Below are positions 27,700-36,341 of a stretch of 38,668 nucleotides of DNA, piece by piece. A program made the position numbers and the translations under genes. This DNA comes from Spirabiliibacterium mucosae (GTDB lineage Bacteria; Pseudomonadota; Gammaproteobacteria; Enterobacterales; Pasteurellaceae). Below the pieces are notes generated by a model. That model had not been told where the DNA came from, made no database searches, and saw nothing but the letters and a program-made list of their open reading frames with translations. The stretch is taken from the NCBI RefSeq assembly GCF_014884965.1, contig NZ_JABTBO010000021.1, positions 1 to 38,668 on the forward strand. Reading direction: 5' to 3'. Positions within the stretch are counted from its first letter, which is position 1; every line of letters starts with the position of its first letter.

Positions 27700-28623
27700 T
27701 TATCGATTAAGCCACGCCATGTATTCCGCCACCCCTTCTGCCACGTTTTTAAATGGCTTGTCGTAGCCGGCGGTGCGCAGTTTGGTCAAATCCGCTTGGG
27801 TATATTCTTGATAGCGGCTTTTTAAATGTTCAGGGAATGGGATAGTTTCAATCTCGCCTTTGCCGTGGTAGGCAATCACCGCTTTGGCGATTTCTTCAAA
27901 GCTCTCGGCGTTGCCGGTGCCACAGTTATAAATGCCAGACACGCCGTGCTCCCAGCACCATAAATTGACCGCCGCCACATCGCCAACGTAAACAAAATCA
28001 CGGCGGAAATGCTCGCTGCCTTGGAATAATTTGGGATTTTCGCCGTTTAAAATTTGATTATTCAAATGAAACGCCACGCTCGCCATGCTGCCTTTGTGGC
28101 TCTCACGCGGGCCATAAACGTTGAAGTAGCGAAAACCGCACACAGGCGATTGCGCCTCGGGCAAAATCTCGCGCACATATTGGTCAAACAAAAATTTGGA
28201 ATAGCCGTACACATTAAGCGGCGCCTCAAACTGGCGCTCTTCCACAAAGGTGTCGCGGTCGCCGTAGGTCGCGGCTGAAGAAGCATAAAGAAACGGAATG
28301 TGGCGCTCAAGGCAGTAATGCAGCAACTCTTTGGAGTATTCATAGTTGTTTTGCATCATGTATTTGCCATTCCACTCGGTGGTGGCTGAGCACGCCCCCT
28401 CGTGGAACACTGCATCAATGGGGCCAAAGTCGTCGCCGGCGATAATCGAGGCGATGAAATCTTCTTTGTCGCAATAATCAGCGATGTCTAAATCCACCAT
28501 GTTGGCAAATTTGGTGCCGTCGGTGAGGTTGTCGACCACCAAAATATCGCGCCGGCCCTTGTCGTTCAATGCTTTCACAATGTTGCTGCCGATAAAGCCA
28601 GCGCCACCCGTTACAATAATCAT
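27700..28623 (-). CDS. hldD: ADP-L-glycero-D-manno-heptose 6-epimerase
   Basis: HldD makes the ADP-heptose donor used by the two following transferases. It is a short-chain dehydrogenase-type epimerase with tightly bound NADP. The product has 307 residues (E. coli 310). The nucleotide-binding GGAGFIG is at residues 6-12, the catalytic tyrosine and lysine are in VYGYSKF, and DFVYVGDVA and [11 protein letters not shown] are present. The frame is open 27 codons further up, but the ATG at 28623 follows AAGGA and gives the standard start MIIVTGGAG. The order hldD-waaF-waaC is that of E. coli. Confidence 0.97.
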   Translation of the reverse strand: MIIVTGGAGFIGSNIVKALNDKGRRDILVVDNLTDGTKFANMVDLDIADYCDKEDFIASIIAGDDFGPIDAVFHEGACSATTEWNGKYMMQNNYEYSKELLHYCLERHIPFLYASSAATYGDRDTFVEERQFEAPLNVYGYSKFLFDQYVREILPEAQSPVCGFRYFNVYGPRESHKGSMASVAFHLNNQILNGENPKLFQGSEHFRRDFVYVGDVAAVNLWCWEHGVSGIYNCGTGNAESFEEIAKAVIAYHGKGEIETIPFPEHLKSRYQEYTQADLTKLRTAGYDKPFKNVAEGVAEYMAWLNR

Positions 28624-28650
28624 ACGCGTATCCTTTTTGTGTTTTTCTTC

Positions 28651-28677
28651 ATTGTAAAGGATTTTGCACGCAAGCAA
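28651..28677 (-). promoter_or_regulatory. Candidate promoter of hldD-waaF-waaC
   Basis: On the minus strand TTGCTT (28672-28677), a short 15-base spacer and TACAAT (28651-28656) stand about 30 bases before hldD. The spacer is shorter than ideal, so confidence is limited. Confidence 0.4.
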
Positions 28678-28683
28678 AACAAA

Positions 28684-28713
28684 AAGTGCGGTCAGGCACC
28701 CCAAACCGCACTT
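28684..28713 (-). terminator. Terminator of aphA made of an inverted USS pair
   Basis: AAGTGCGGT (28684-28692) and ACCGCACTT (28705-28713) face each other across a 12-base loop and are followed by TTTTTG on the minus strand. Confidence 0.75.
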
Positions 28714-28730
28714 TGCATCCTGCGAGCCAA

Positions 28731-29441
28731 TTAGTAGCTGGAGTTGATCAGCACCTCTTCGCCGTAGCCACCCACCGTTGGCAGCGGTTGGTAAGTGGAG
28801 TTGGCCGCACGGATAATGCGAATGCCACGAATGCCCGCCTCGCGCGCGGCTAAGATGTCATCATCGCTGTCGCCGTAATGAATTTGTACGTTGTGAGCCT
28901 TGATGGCTGGCGTTTTGTTGTATTTGGTATCACGCGGTTTGCCACCCATAAATTCCACCGGCTGCATATTTTTGATGCCGAAATCTTTTTGCAAAATTGG
29001 CGTCACGCCGTCCACATCACCCGCGGTGCGGCCAGTGATGAAATAAATGGTATCGCCGCGTTTTTGGTGCATTTCAATCAAGTCATGGGCAATTTTTTTC
29101 GGAATAGAATATTGGTCACAGCCGGCGTTGACTTCATTCCAGAAGTCTTGGTTTTTCAAATAATCGCCGCTGTTTGGGGAATATTTTTGTTGCCCTTGAT
29201 AAAAGCACGGGCTGGAGAACAGCACAGTGTCATCAATGTCAAAGCTCACCGCCATCGGCTCAACGCCTTTGAGTTCTTTGGCCAGTTGCTCAACAGAGAT
29301 CCAATGCACGGGGGCTTCCACTAACATTTCTTTGGCGTTGGTGCCCGCTTGGCTATAAGGCTCTTTTGGCGCGGCTAGGGCTGAAATTGTGCTCGCGCCG
29401 AATGCTGCGGCGAGTAAAACAGCGATCCATTGTTTTTTCAT
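28731..29441 (-). CDS. aphA: Class B acid phosphatase AphA (periplasmic)
   Basis: AphA is a magnesium-dependent periplasmic phosphatase of the HAD superfamily that removes phosphate from nucleotides and other organic esters. The product has 236 residues (E. coli 237). The first 23 or so residues form a signal peptide ([15 protein letters not shown] through ALAA). HAD motif I is [12 protein letters not shown], motif II ITGRT, and motif [20 protein letters not shown] precedes the ATG. It stands alone between two terminators. In Pasteurellaceae such phosphatases may help use external NAD precursors; for this class that is inference. Confidence 0.95.
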   Translation of the reverse strand: MKKQWIAVLLAAAFGASTISALAAPKEPYSQAGTNAKEMLVEAPVHWISVEQLAKELKGVEPMAVSFDIDDTVLFSSPCFYQGQQKYSPNSGDYLKNQDFWNEVNAGCDQYSIPKKIAHDLIEMHQKRGDTIYFITGRTAGDVDGVTPILQKDFGIKNMQPVEFMGGKPRDTKYNKTPAIKAHNVQIHYGDSDDDILAAREAGIRGIRIIRAANSTYQPLPTVGGYGEEVLINSSY

Positions 29442-29552
29442 TTGTGACTCCTGTGTGTTCTAAAAGGAAAATAAGGAGCGCCATTTTACCCAAAGCGGCG
29501 CGCAAAAAATGCGATCCGCTTCAAAGTTTCGTTTGTTGAAAATCAATCGCTG

Positions 29553-29578
29553 AAAAAATCCCCAGCGACTGCTGGGGA
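29553..29578 (-). terminator. Terminator of the TRAP transporter operon
   Basis: An eight-base-pair stem TCCCCAGC / GCTGGGGA with a four-base loop is followed by TTTTTT on the minus strand, six bases after the permease stop codon. Confidence 0.88.
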
Positions 29579-29583
29579 GGTGG

Positions 29584-31557
29584 TTAGCGGCGGCGGAAAT
29601 TGAGCAACACAATGGCCAGCACAATGATGATGCCCGCCAAATCAGTGATGTGTTCTGGGGTAATCAACATCAACGAGCCACCAGCAAGCACCACGCGCTG
29701 CCACAGCGGCATCGGTTGTTTGAAATACCCTTCCAGTGCGGCAGAAAGGCCAAGCACGCCGATAATGGAGGTGACAATCACGCTGATAATCGCCAACACA
29801 CTCGGCAGCGGGAACTCGCGCGCGGTGATGGCCAGCCCCGTTGGGTCAATCATCAACATGGTTGGGTTGTAAACAAACATAAACGGCACGATAAAGCCCG
29901 CCAGCGCCAAGCGCAAAGACTGCCAGCCGGTTTTCATCGGATCCCCGCCTGAAATGCCCGCGCCGGCAAAGGCCGCCAGTGCCACCGGTGGCGTGATGTT
30001 AGCGAAAATGCCGAAATAAAACACAAACATATGCGCCACCAACACTGGGATATCAAAGGTCGCCAGCGCCGGTGCAGCCATGGTGGCGGTGATGATATAC
30101 GCCGGAATCGACGGCAAGCCCATCCCAAGCACCATTGAGGCGAGCATGGTTAAAATCAAGGTCAACAGCAAAGAGCCAGCACCTAAGGTCACGATGGATG
30201 AAGTCATCACCGAGCCAAAGCTGGTGAGGTTCACCACGCCGATCACGATGCCAACCACGGCACAGGCGGCCATCACAGGCAGCGCTTGGCGCGCGCCATC
30301 TTCAAGTGCGCCGAGAATATCGCGCCAGCCCATGCGAGTTTCTTTGCGAATTTGGCTCACCAGCACCGTAATCCCAATAGTGTACGCCGCGGCGTAGCCA
30401 ATCGGCACCGATTCAATCAAAAACCACACCAACGCGACAATCGGCAGCAGCATATGCCCGCGGGCTTTCATCACTGCTTTGAGTTGCGGCAACTGATCGC
30501 GCGCAATGCCTTTGAGGTTGCGTTTGCCCGCGCGGAAATGCACCTGCGCAATCACACTTAAATAATAGAGCACCGCTGGCAGCAAGGCGGCCAGCGCAAT
30601 GGTGGCGTAGCTCACGCCTGTGGTTTCGGCCATGATAAAAGCACTCGCCCCCATAATCGGTGGCAGCACTTGCCCACCGACAGAGGCACTGGCCTCCACG
30701 GCGCCGGCAAACTCTTTGCGATAACCGATTTTTTTCATCAGCGGGATAGTAAACGCCCCGGTGCTGACCACGTTGGCCACCGCCGCGCCGTTAATGCTGC
30801 CCATAAAGCCGCTGGAGATCACAGCCACTTTGGCCGGCCCCCCTTGTTTGTCGCCCGCCAACGCCAAGGCCAAATCGTTAAACAGTTGCCCCATGCCTGA
30901 GCGGCCTAAAAACGCCCCAAAGAGGATAAACAAAAAGATAAAAGTCACCGACGCGCCAATGGCGGAGGAATAGAGCCCCTCGGTTTTGAGATAAAGCTGG
31001 CCGAAAATATCGCCAATGTCATAAGGGCGTGTGAGCAGGCGATCGGGCATAAAACTCATCGAGCTGATAAACGGATAAACCAAAAAGATCAGCGCAAAAA
31101 TCACCAAAATCCAGCCTGTGATACGCCGCGCCGCCTCCAGCACCACCAGCACGGTGAGCATGGCAAAAATAATGTCTAAATCATTCGGGATGCCGCCGCG
31201 CACGGTCATGATGGCATCGTATTGCACCATCAAATAGCCCACGCCCGCCAGCGCCGCCAGCCCCCAGAGCCAATCAAACCAGGCAATTTTGTCGCGCCGC
31301 GCCGATTTGCTCACCGGGTAAAGCAAAAAAATCAGCAAGCAGCCCACGCCCACATGAATGGCGCGCTGCAACAACGTTGGCATGGGATAAAACGTGATAT
31401 AGAGGTGGAAAAGGGAGTAAAAAAATCGCAATGGCAGCCACAAGCTTTTGCGCCACGCCACCTGAGAGGTGGCGGGTGACGGATTCACGATCGAATTTTT
31501 CAAAATGGCTTGTTCGTGCGCCCCTAACGCATTGGGCGCGTGCTGCTTGTCACTCAT
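29584..31557 (-). CDS. TRAP transporter fused permease (DctQM-type, TAXI system)
   Basis: This is an inner-membrane permease of a tripartite ATP-independent transporter in which the small and large membrane subunits are fused, as is usual for TAXI systems. The product has 657 residues and about 16 or more membrane segments. The DctM-like part holds GRSGMGQLFNDLALALAGDKQGGPAKVAVISSGFMGSI (given here in pieces of the family pattern), VEASASVGGQVLPPIMG, GMGLPSIPAYI and ITPPVALAAFAGAGISG. The substrate is unknown; characterised TAXI systems have been linked to glutamate or 2-oxoglutarate. Its ATG overlaps the stop of the DUF1850 gene by four bases. No uptake signal lies in this gene. Confidence 0.92.
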   Translation of the reverse strand: MSDKQHAPNALGAHEQAILKNSIVNPSPATSQVAWRKSLWLPLRFFYSLFHLYITFYPMPTLLQRAIHVGVGCLLIFLLYPVSKSARRDKIAWFDWLWGLAALAGVGYLMVQYDAIMTVRGGIPNDLDIIFAMLTVLVVLEAARRITGWILVIFALIFLVYPFISSMSFMPDRLLTRPYDIGDIFGQLYLKTEGLYSSAIGASVTFIFLFILFGAFLGRSGMGQLFNDLALALAGDKQGGPAKVAVISSGFMGSINGAAVANVVSTGAFTIPLMKKIGYRKEFAGAVEASASVGGQVLPPIMGASAFIMAETTGVSYATIALAALLPAVLYYLSVIAQVHFRAGKRNLKGIARDQLPQLKAVMKARGHMLLPIVALVWFLIESVPIGYAAAYTIGITVLVSQIRKETRMGWRDILGALEDGARQALPVMAACAVVGIVIGVVNLTSFGSVMTSSIVTLGAGSLLLTLILTMLASMVLGMGLPSIPAYIITATMAAPALATFDIPVLVAHMFVFYFGIFANITPPVALAAFAGAGISGGDPMKTGWQSLRLALAGFIVPFMFVYNPTMLMIDPTGLAITAREFPLPSVLAIISVIVTSIIGVLGLSAALEGYFKQPMPLWQRVVLAGGSLMLITPEHITDLAGIIIVLAIVLLNFRRR

Positions 31558-32015
31558 GACATGTTCTCCATAAAAACATAAAAAAATGGATGCGACTGCG
31601 CACGAATGCGCAGCGTGCTGTATTGCGGCAAGCGTTGATAAAGCGCAAGCGTTTTGCCGTTGATCTCAAGCGTGCCTTGCATATTGGCAGACACCGCCCA
31701 ATTGAGCTCAGGCATATTAATCTCTCGCTTAAACCCCACAAAGCCAGGCGGGGCGTCAATCACCTCACCTTTTGACGGTGTGCCCGCGCCAAAGGTCTGC
31801 ATCCAGGTGGCGGTGAGGGTGAGCACCTCACCTTGGGCGCGATAGTGCTCAATCCACCACTGATGCTCCACCGAGTGGCGCCAGCGCAGGCGAAATTCAT
31901 CGCCTTTTAACAGGCAATGCAGGGTTTCGCCGTCAAGCTCAATACCCTGCATTGGCACAAAAGCGCAAAGTGCGGTCAGAGCTAACGCCGTCAAACCGCA
32001 CTTTAGCTTATTCAT
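31554..32015 (-). CDS. DUF1850 protein of the TAXI-TRAP operon
   Basis: This is a small exported protein of the DUF1850 family, which is found almost only beside TAXI-TRAP transporters; its role is not known. The product has 153 residues. The first 18 or so form a signal peptide. The conserved core includes RWRHSVEHQWWIEHYRA and the later MQTFGAGTPSKGEVID. Its ATG overlaps the stop of the binding-protein gene by one base and its end overlaps the permease start, so all three genes are translationally coupled. Two uptake signals encode parts of the signal peptide. Confidence 0.88.
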   Translation of the reverse strand: MNKLKCGLTALALTALCAFVPMQGIELDGETLHCLLKGDEFRLRWRHSVEHQWWIEHYRAQGEVLTLTATWMQTFGAGTPSKGEVIDAPPGFVGFKREINMPELNWAVSANMQGTLEINGKTLALYQRLPQYSTLRIRAQSHPFFYVFMENMS

Positions 32016-33028
32016 TATTTGGCATTCACTTCAGCGTAGTATTTCTCCGCGCCTGGGTGCAACGGTGCCACCAAGCCCTCTTGTGCGCCTTCCACCGTGA
32101 TGGCTTTGGCCGCTTGGTGCGCGGTGGCCAACTCAGGCAGGCTTTCAAAGAACTGCTTGGTTAATTTATACACATCATCAGTGCTCATTTTGGTTTGCAC
32201 CACGAGCGCATTTTTAATCGCCACCGTCGGCACAGGCTCTTGGTTGCCGTATGTGTTGGCTGGGATGTCCATCGGCGTGAAGTACGGCTTGCTTTCCGCA
32301 ATCTTCGCCGCGCCGTCCGCTGGGATGCTCACCAATTGCAAATCAAAGCCTTGTTGCAGCTCCATCAACGAGGAGTTTGGCAGGCCGCTGGTTAAAAACG
32401 CCGCGTCAATTTTGCCCGTTTTGAGGGCATCGGCCGCCTCGGCGTAGCCTAAATAATCAACGGTGATGTCGTTATAGGTGATGCCAAAGCCCTCCAACAA
32501 ATTACGCGCGTTGACCTCAACGCCTGAGTTTTGCGCGCCAGTGGCCACGCGTTTGCCTTTGAGATCGGTAATGGTTTTAATGCCCGTTTTACCTGAAGTC
32601 ACAATTTGCACAAAGTTCGGGTACAACGCCGCGATTTCGCTGACGCTGTCGAGTTTTTGGCTAAAATTCCCTGTGCCGTTGACCGCATCGCTGAGCACAT
32701 CGCTCATCACAAACGCCATTTCCACTTTGCCTTGATTAATCAAATTAATATTTTCAACCGAAGCACCCGTGGTTTGGGTTTTGGAGTTGGTTTTGAACAC
32801 TTTTGAATAGGTCTCCGCCAACGTGGTGCCAATGATGTTATAAGGCCCCGAAGCACCACCGGTTGCAATGGTGACAAATTTGCTCTCAAGCCCTTGGCTG
32901 GCGGCAGGTTGGGCGCTGGCATTGGCATTTTCTGCACTTTGCGCAGGCTTTTTGTCGTCGCAGGCGCTCAAGGTCAACACGCTCACCGCGCCGATGGCCA
33001 AAGCAAGGGTACTTTTCATCAATTTCAT
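32015..33028 (-). CDS. TAXI-family TRAP substrate-binding lipoprotein
   Basis: This is the extracytoplasmic binding subunit of the TRAP system (TAXI family). The 337-residue product has a signal peptide with the lipobox LSAC (cysteine 23), then a Lys/Ala/Ser-rich linker, then the two-lobed domain with FVTIATGGASGPYNIIGTTLA, TTGASVENINLI, GKRVATGAQNSGVEVNARNLLEGFG and DAAFLTSGLPNSSLMEL. Two Asp residues follow the cysteine, which in enterobacteria favours retention in the inner membrane; the rule may not hold in Pasteurellaceae. I choose the ATG at 33028, preceded by AAAGGAG; the frame is open to 33118. It is the first gene of the operon. Confidence 0.93.
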   Translation of the reverse strand: MKLMKSTLALAIGAVSVLTLSACDDKKPAQSAENANASAQPAASQGLESKFVTIATGGASGPYNIIGTTLAETYSKVFKTNSKTQTTGASVENINLINQGKVEMAFVMSDVLSDAVNGTGNFSQKLDSVSEIAALYPNFVQIVTSGKTGIKTITDLKGKRVATGAQNSGVEVNARNLLEGFGITYNDITVDYLGYAEAADALKTGKIDAAFLTSGLPNSSLMELQQGFDLQLVSIPADGAAKIAESKPYFTPMDIPANTYGNQEPVPTVAIKNALVVQTKMSTDDVYKLTKQFFESLPELATAHQAAKAITVEGAQEGLVAPLHPGAEKYYAEVNAK

Positions 33029-33077
33029 AGGCTCTCCTTTTATGATGTAACTCGTTTTTAGCATTTCTGTAACATTG

Positions 33078-33106
33078 AAAATATGATCTCTGTCTAAAAC
33101 TGTCAA
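33078..33106 (-). promoter_or_regulatory. Promoter of the TAXI-TRAP operon
   Basis: On the minus strand a perfect TTGACA (33101-33106), a 17-base spacer and TATTTT (33078-33083) precede the binding-protein gene by about 50 bases. Confidence 0.7.
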
Positions 33107-33144
33107 TAAAATATCCAAATTAATGCGAGAAAATGTGAGCTAAC

Positions 33145-33173
33145 TCTACATTCTTATGATTTTCAGTTATAAT
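33145..33173 (+). promoter_or_regulatory. Promoter of nhaA
   Basis: TCTACA (33145-33150), a 17-base spacer and a perfect TATAAT (33168-33173) stand about 48 bases before the nhaA ATG. Confidence 0.6.
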
Positions 33174-33220
33174 AAAACCGCACTTTTACAATGAAAATGC
33201 ACAAGAATTTAAGGAGTTAT

Positions 33221-34408
33221 ATGACCTCATTTATTAAGCGTTTTCTCAAAATGGAATCCGCCGGCGGCATCATCTTGCTCGCCACTGCGTTGCTCGCACT
33301 GGCCTATGCCAACTCACCGTGGGCGGGGAGCTATTTTGGATTTCTTAACACAAAATTGACCATCAGCTTTGGCGAATACGGTTTATCTAAAGCCTTGTTG
33401 TTGTGGATCAACGACGGATTGATGGCGGTGTTTTTCTTGCTCGTGGGCCTTGAGGTCAAGCGCGAGATTTTAATAGGCTCGCTGTCGAGCTACCAGCAGG
33501 CGATTTTGCCCGTGCTTGCCGCCATTGGGGGCATGGTGGTGCCAGCGCTGGTGTTTTGGGGCATCAACCAGCATGACCCGGTGGCGATGGAAGGTTGGGC
33601 CATCCCGATGGCGACCGACATCGCCTTTGCCTTGGGGATTTTAGCCCTGCTTGGGCGTCGCATCCCGTTGGCGTTGAAGATCTTTTTGCTCGCCTTGGCG
33701 ATTATTGACGACCTCGGCGCGATTGTGGTGATCGCCATTTTCTATGCCAGCGATCTCAGCACTGGCGCGATGATTGGCGCGGGCATTTGCTTAGCGCTGC
33801 TGGTGATCATGAACCGCATGCGCGTCAGCTCCCTGACAGGCTACATGCTGGTGGGCTTGGTGCTGTGGGTGTGCGTGCTGAAATCTGGCGTGCATGCCAC
33901 ATTGGCAGGCGTGATTTTGGGCTTTACTATTCCGCTGGAAGACAAAGACGGCCACAGCCCGCTTGAACACCTTGAGCACACCCTCACGCCGTGGTCAGCG
34001 TTTTTCATTTTGCCAATTTTCGCCTTTGCTAATGCGGGCGTGTCGCTGGCAGGCGTGAATAGTGACACCTTATTCAGCGCGCTGCCAATGGGCATCAGCG
34101 CCGGGCTTTTGGTGGGTAAAACCTTGGGCGTGTTTGGCTTTGCTTTTTTGGCGATCAAACTCGGCGTGGCCAAATTGCCAGACAAAGTGCGGTTGAAGCA
34201 CATTTTTGGCGTGGCGATGCTCTGCGGCATCGGCTTTACCATGGCGATGTTCCTCTCAGGCTTGGCCTTTGAAAACGCCAGCGAAGAGATTAACACCCTC
34301 TCACGCATCGGCATTTTGATGGGCTCACTGGTGTCAGCAATTTTGGGTTATGTCACCCTGCGCGTGTTCACACACCGCAAACCCAAACCGCAGTTAACCC
34401 GCGTTTAA
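33221..34408 (+). CDS. nhaA: Na+/H+ antiporter NhaA
   Basis: NhaA expels sodium or lithium in exchange for protons at the inner membrane, which protects against salt and alkaline stress. The product has 395 residues (E. coli 388) with about 12 membrane segments. The ion-binding aspartates fall exactly at 163 and 164 ([12 protein letters not shown]), and aspartate 133 is in [25 protein letters not shown]-type N-terminus and IFAFANAGV are present. The ATG at 33221 follows AAGGAG; the frame is open to 33191. It is divergent from the TAXI operon and ends before two tandem terminators. Confidence 0.97.
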   Translation: MTSFIKRFLKMESAGGIILLATALLALAYANSPWAGSYFGFLNTKLTISFGEYGLSKALLLWINDGLMAVFFLLVGLEVKREILIGSLSSYQQAILPVLAAIGGMVVPALVFWGINQHDPVAMEGWAIPMATDIAFALGILALLGRRIPLALKIFLLALAIIDDLGAIVVIAIFYASDLSTGAMIGAGICLALLVIMNRMRVSSLTGYMLVGLVLWVCVLKSGVHATLAGVILGFTIPLEDKDGHSPLEHLEHTLTPWSAFFILPIFAFANAGVSLAGVNSDTLFSALPMGISAGLLVGKTLGVFGFAFLAIKLGVAKLPDKVRLKHIFGVAMLCGIGFTMAMFLSGLAFENASEEINTLSRIGILMGSLVSAILGYVTLRVFTHRKPKPQLTRV

Positions 34409-34411
34409 CCA

Positions 34412-34432
34412 AAGTGCGGTTTGACCGCACTT
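34412..34432 (+). terminator. First terminator after nhaA (inverted USS pair)
   Basis: AAGTGCGGT, three loop bases and ACCGCACTT form a perfect nine-base-pair hairpin, followed by TTAATG. The T tail is short. Confidence 0.65.
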
Positions 34433-34443
34433 TTAATGCATAA

Positions 34444-34470
34444 AAAAAGCGAGCACCAAGCTCGCTTTTT
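34444..34470. terminator. Bidirectional terminator between nhaA and glyA
   Basis: An 11-base-pair stem AAAAAGCGAGC / GCTCGCTTTTT with a five-base loop and T tracts on both strands separates the converging genes. Confidence 0.9.
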
Positions 34471-34483
34471 TCTACTGCGCGAA

Positions 34484-35737
34484 TTACGCATAAACTGGGA
34501 AGCGTTTGCACAACGCCAGCACTTTTTCCTTGGTTTGCGCAATCACGTCATCGCTGTCAATATTGTCTAACACATCACACATCCAGCCGGCGAGTTCTTT
34601 CGCTTCTTGCTCTTTAAAGCCACGGCGAGTGATAGACGGTGTGCCAACACGGATGCCTGAGGTGACAAACGGGCTTTTCGGATCGTTTGGCACGGCATTT
34701 TTGTTCACTGTGATGTTCGCTTTGCCCAATGCGGCGTCTGCGGCTTTGCCAGTCAAGCCTTTGTTGACCAAATCCACCAAGAACAGGTGGTTTTCTGTGC
34801 CGTTAGACACGATGTCGTAACCGCGGTCTTTAAACACCTCTACCATCGCTTTGGCGTTTTTCACCACTTGTTGCTGATAGGCTTTAAATTCTGGCTCCAT
34901 CGCCTCTTTAAAGCACACCGCTTTGGCGGCAATCACGTGCATTAACGGGCCGCCTTGGCCGGCTGGGAACACGGCGCTGTTGAGTTTTTTATACAACTCT
35001 TCATTACCACCTTTGGCCAAAATCAAGCCACCGCGAGGGCCGGCTAAGGTTTTGTGGGTGGTGGTGGTGACAATGTGGGCGTGCTCAATTGGGCTTGGGT
35101 AAACGCCTGCGGCGATAAGGCCGGCCACGTGTGCCATGTCAACAAACAAGTAAGCGCCCACTTCATCAGCAATTTCACGCATTTTGGCCCAATCCACCAC
35201 TTGTGAATAGGCTGAAAAACCACCGACGATCATTTTCGGTTTCACGTCATGGGCTTGCTTGCGCAGCGCATCGTAGTCAATCACGCCATCATCGGTGATA
35301 CCGTATTGCTCGGCGTGATAAATTTTGCCTGAAAAGCTCACCGCCGCACCGTGGGTCAAGTGCCCGCCGTGGGCCAAGCTCATGCCCAAAATGGTGTCAC
35401 CTGGTTGCAGCAGCGCCATGTAAACCGCGGCGTTAGCTTGTGAGCCTGAGTGCGGTTGCACGTTGGCATAATCGGCTCCGAAGAGCGCTTTGGCGCGATC
35501 AATTGCCAATTGCTCAATCACATCCACGTGCTCACAGCCGCCGTAGTAGCGTTTGCCTGGGTAACCTTCGGCATATTTGTTGGTCAATTGCGAGCCTTGC
35601 GCTTCCATCACGCGAGGGCTGGCGTAGTTTTCAGAGGCGATAAGCTCAATGTGCTCATCTTGGCGGCGGTCTTCCGCTTTGATAGCCTCCCACAGCTGCG
35701 GGTCGTAGTCTGCAATGTTCATGGCGCGTTTTAACAT
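34484..35737 (-). CDS. glyA: Serine hydroxymethyltransferase
   Basis: GlyA converts serine and tetrahydrofolate to glycine and methylene-tetrahydrofolate, the main one-carbon source for purine synthesis. The product has 417 residues, the E. coli length. The PLP lysine is in [14 protein letters not shown], and [19 protein letters not shown] and [10 protein letters not shown] are present. I choose the ATG at 35737, preceded by AAGGAA, which gives [16 protein letters not shown]; the frame is open six codons further. It follows purD and two small exported-protein genes on the same strand, with a 109-base gap. No uptake signal lies inside. Confidence 0.98.
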   Translation of the reverse strand: MLKRAMNIADYDPQLWEAIKAEDRRQDEHIELIASENYASPRVMEAQGSQLTNKYAEGYPGKRYYGGCEHVDVIEQLAIDRAKALFGADYANVQPHSGSQANAAVYMALLQPGDTILGMSLAHGGHLTHGAAVSFSGKIYHAEQYGITDDGVIDYDALRKQAHDVKPKMIVGGFSAYSQVVDWAKMREIADEVGAYLFVDMAHVAGLIAAGVYPSPIEHAHIVTTTTHKTLAGPRGGLILAKGGNEELYKKLNSAVFPAGQGGPLMHVIAAKAVCFKEAMEPEFKAYQQQVVKNAKAMVEVFKDRGYDIVSNGTENHLFLVDLVNKGLTGKAADAALGKANITVNKNAVPNDPKSPFVTSGIRVGTPSITRRGFKEQEAKELAGWMCDVLDNIDSDDVIAQTKEKVLALCKRFPVYA

Positions 35738-35787
35738 AGTGTTTCCTTGTGTCAATGGGGGTTGAATGTGTATAGTCTAACGGTTTT

Positions 35788-35808
35788 TGCGCGCGGTTCA
35801 AGCGCGCA
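35788..35808. other. GC-rich hairpin upstream of glyA
   Basis: A perfect seven-base-pair inverted repeat TGCGCGC / GCGCGCA with a seven-base loop. No T tract follows on the minus strand, so it is not a standard terminator. A possible -10 for glyA (TATACA on the minus strand, 35769-35774) lies just downstream without a good -35. It may be a regulator site or an RNA element. Confidence 0.4.
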
Positions 35809-35846
35809 GGGCATCAATTTTTTCACGCATGAATGAATCGCATTCA

Positions 35847-36341
35847 TCAGCGCTTACAGCCACCATAAAATTTATGCTCACCAATGCGCTGCTCGTAATT
35901 AAATTTCTCCGGCGAAAAATCCAGCAGCCGAAAGTCAATTTCATTGCCTTGCTCGTCATCGCTTGACAGCGCCTCAAACAGCGCCTGCTCAATTTTTTGC
36001 GCTTGCGGGTTATCGGCCAACATGGCTTTCGCCTCGGCGGAAAAGGCACGCTGCACCTGATTTTCATCCAGTGTCATGATCAAATGCCCCGCCTTGAGCG
36101 CCCAGTGGCCACGGGCTTGACTGTGATAACGCAACACCGGCTTTTCAATTGGCGTTTCGGCAATGCCTTGGCTTGTGAAGGTGCCGTCGGCGTTAAATTC
36201 CGTGGCATCAATCGTGCCAAGGCTGATGTCGTCATAACTCACGCCGCACAGCCATTTGCCGTGTAAATCGGCCGGTTTCACCGTCACGGCCGCAGCATTG
36301 AGGCTGGCCAAAAGGCAAAGTGCGGTCACAATTGGCTTCAT
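35847..36341 (-). CDS. Exported protein of unknown function, paralogue of the next gene
   Basis: I do not recognise a named family. The 164-residue product has a cleavable signal peptide (about 19-20 residues, ending near LNAAA) and no lipobox. The mature part shows LHGKWLCG, FNADGTFTSQG, IEKPVLRY, RGHW and ends with KFYGGCKR. The same pattern in the same order occurs in the neighbouring lipoprotein (36341-36868), so the two are paralogues. The two shared cysteines (WxC near the start, GGC at the end) could form a disulfide. The frame opens with GTG at 36344, but the ATG at 36341 is six bases after AGGAGG and overlaps the previous stop as TGATG. Confidence 0.8.
   Translation of the reverse strand: MKPIVTALCLLASLNAAAVTVKPADLHGKWLCGVSYDDISLGTIDATEFNADGTFTSQGIAETPIEKPVLRYHSQARGHWALKAGHLIMTLDENQVQRAFSAEAKAMLADNPQAQKIEQALFEALSSDDEQGNEIDFRLLDFSPEKFNYEQRIGEHKFYGGCKR

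Noticed and set aside
35738-35830. PurR operator upstream of glyA
   Set aside because: The gap has a CGCAAA-like piece, but no convincing 16-base PurR palindrome could be aligned.
35798-36067. Minus-strand frame overlapping the end of the exported-protein gene
   Set aside because: It is an arginine-rich out-of-frame shadow; the exported protein ends naturally at GGCKR, parallel to its paralogue.
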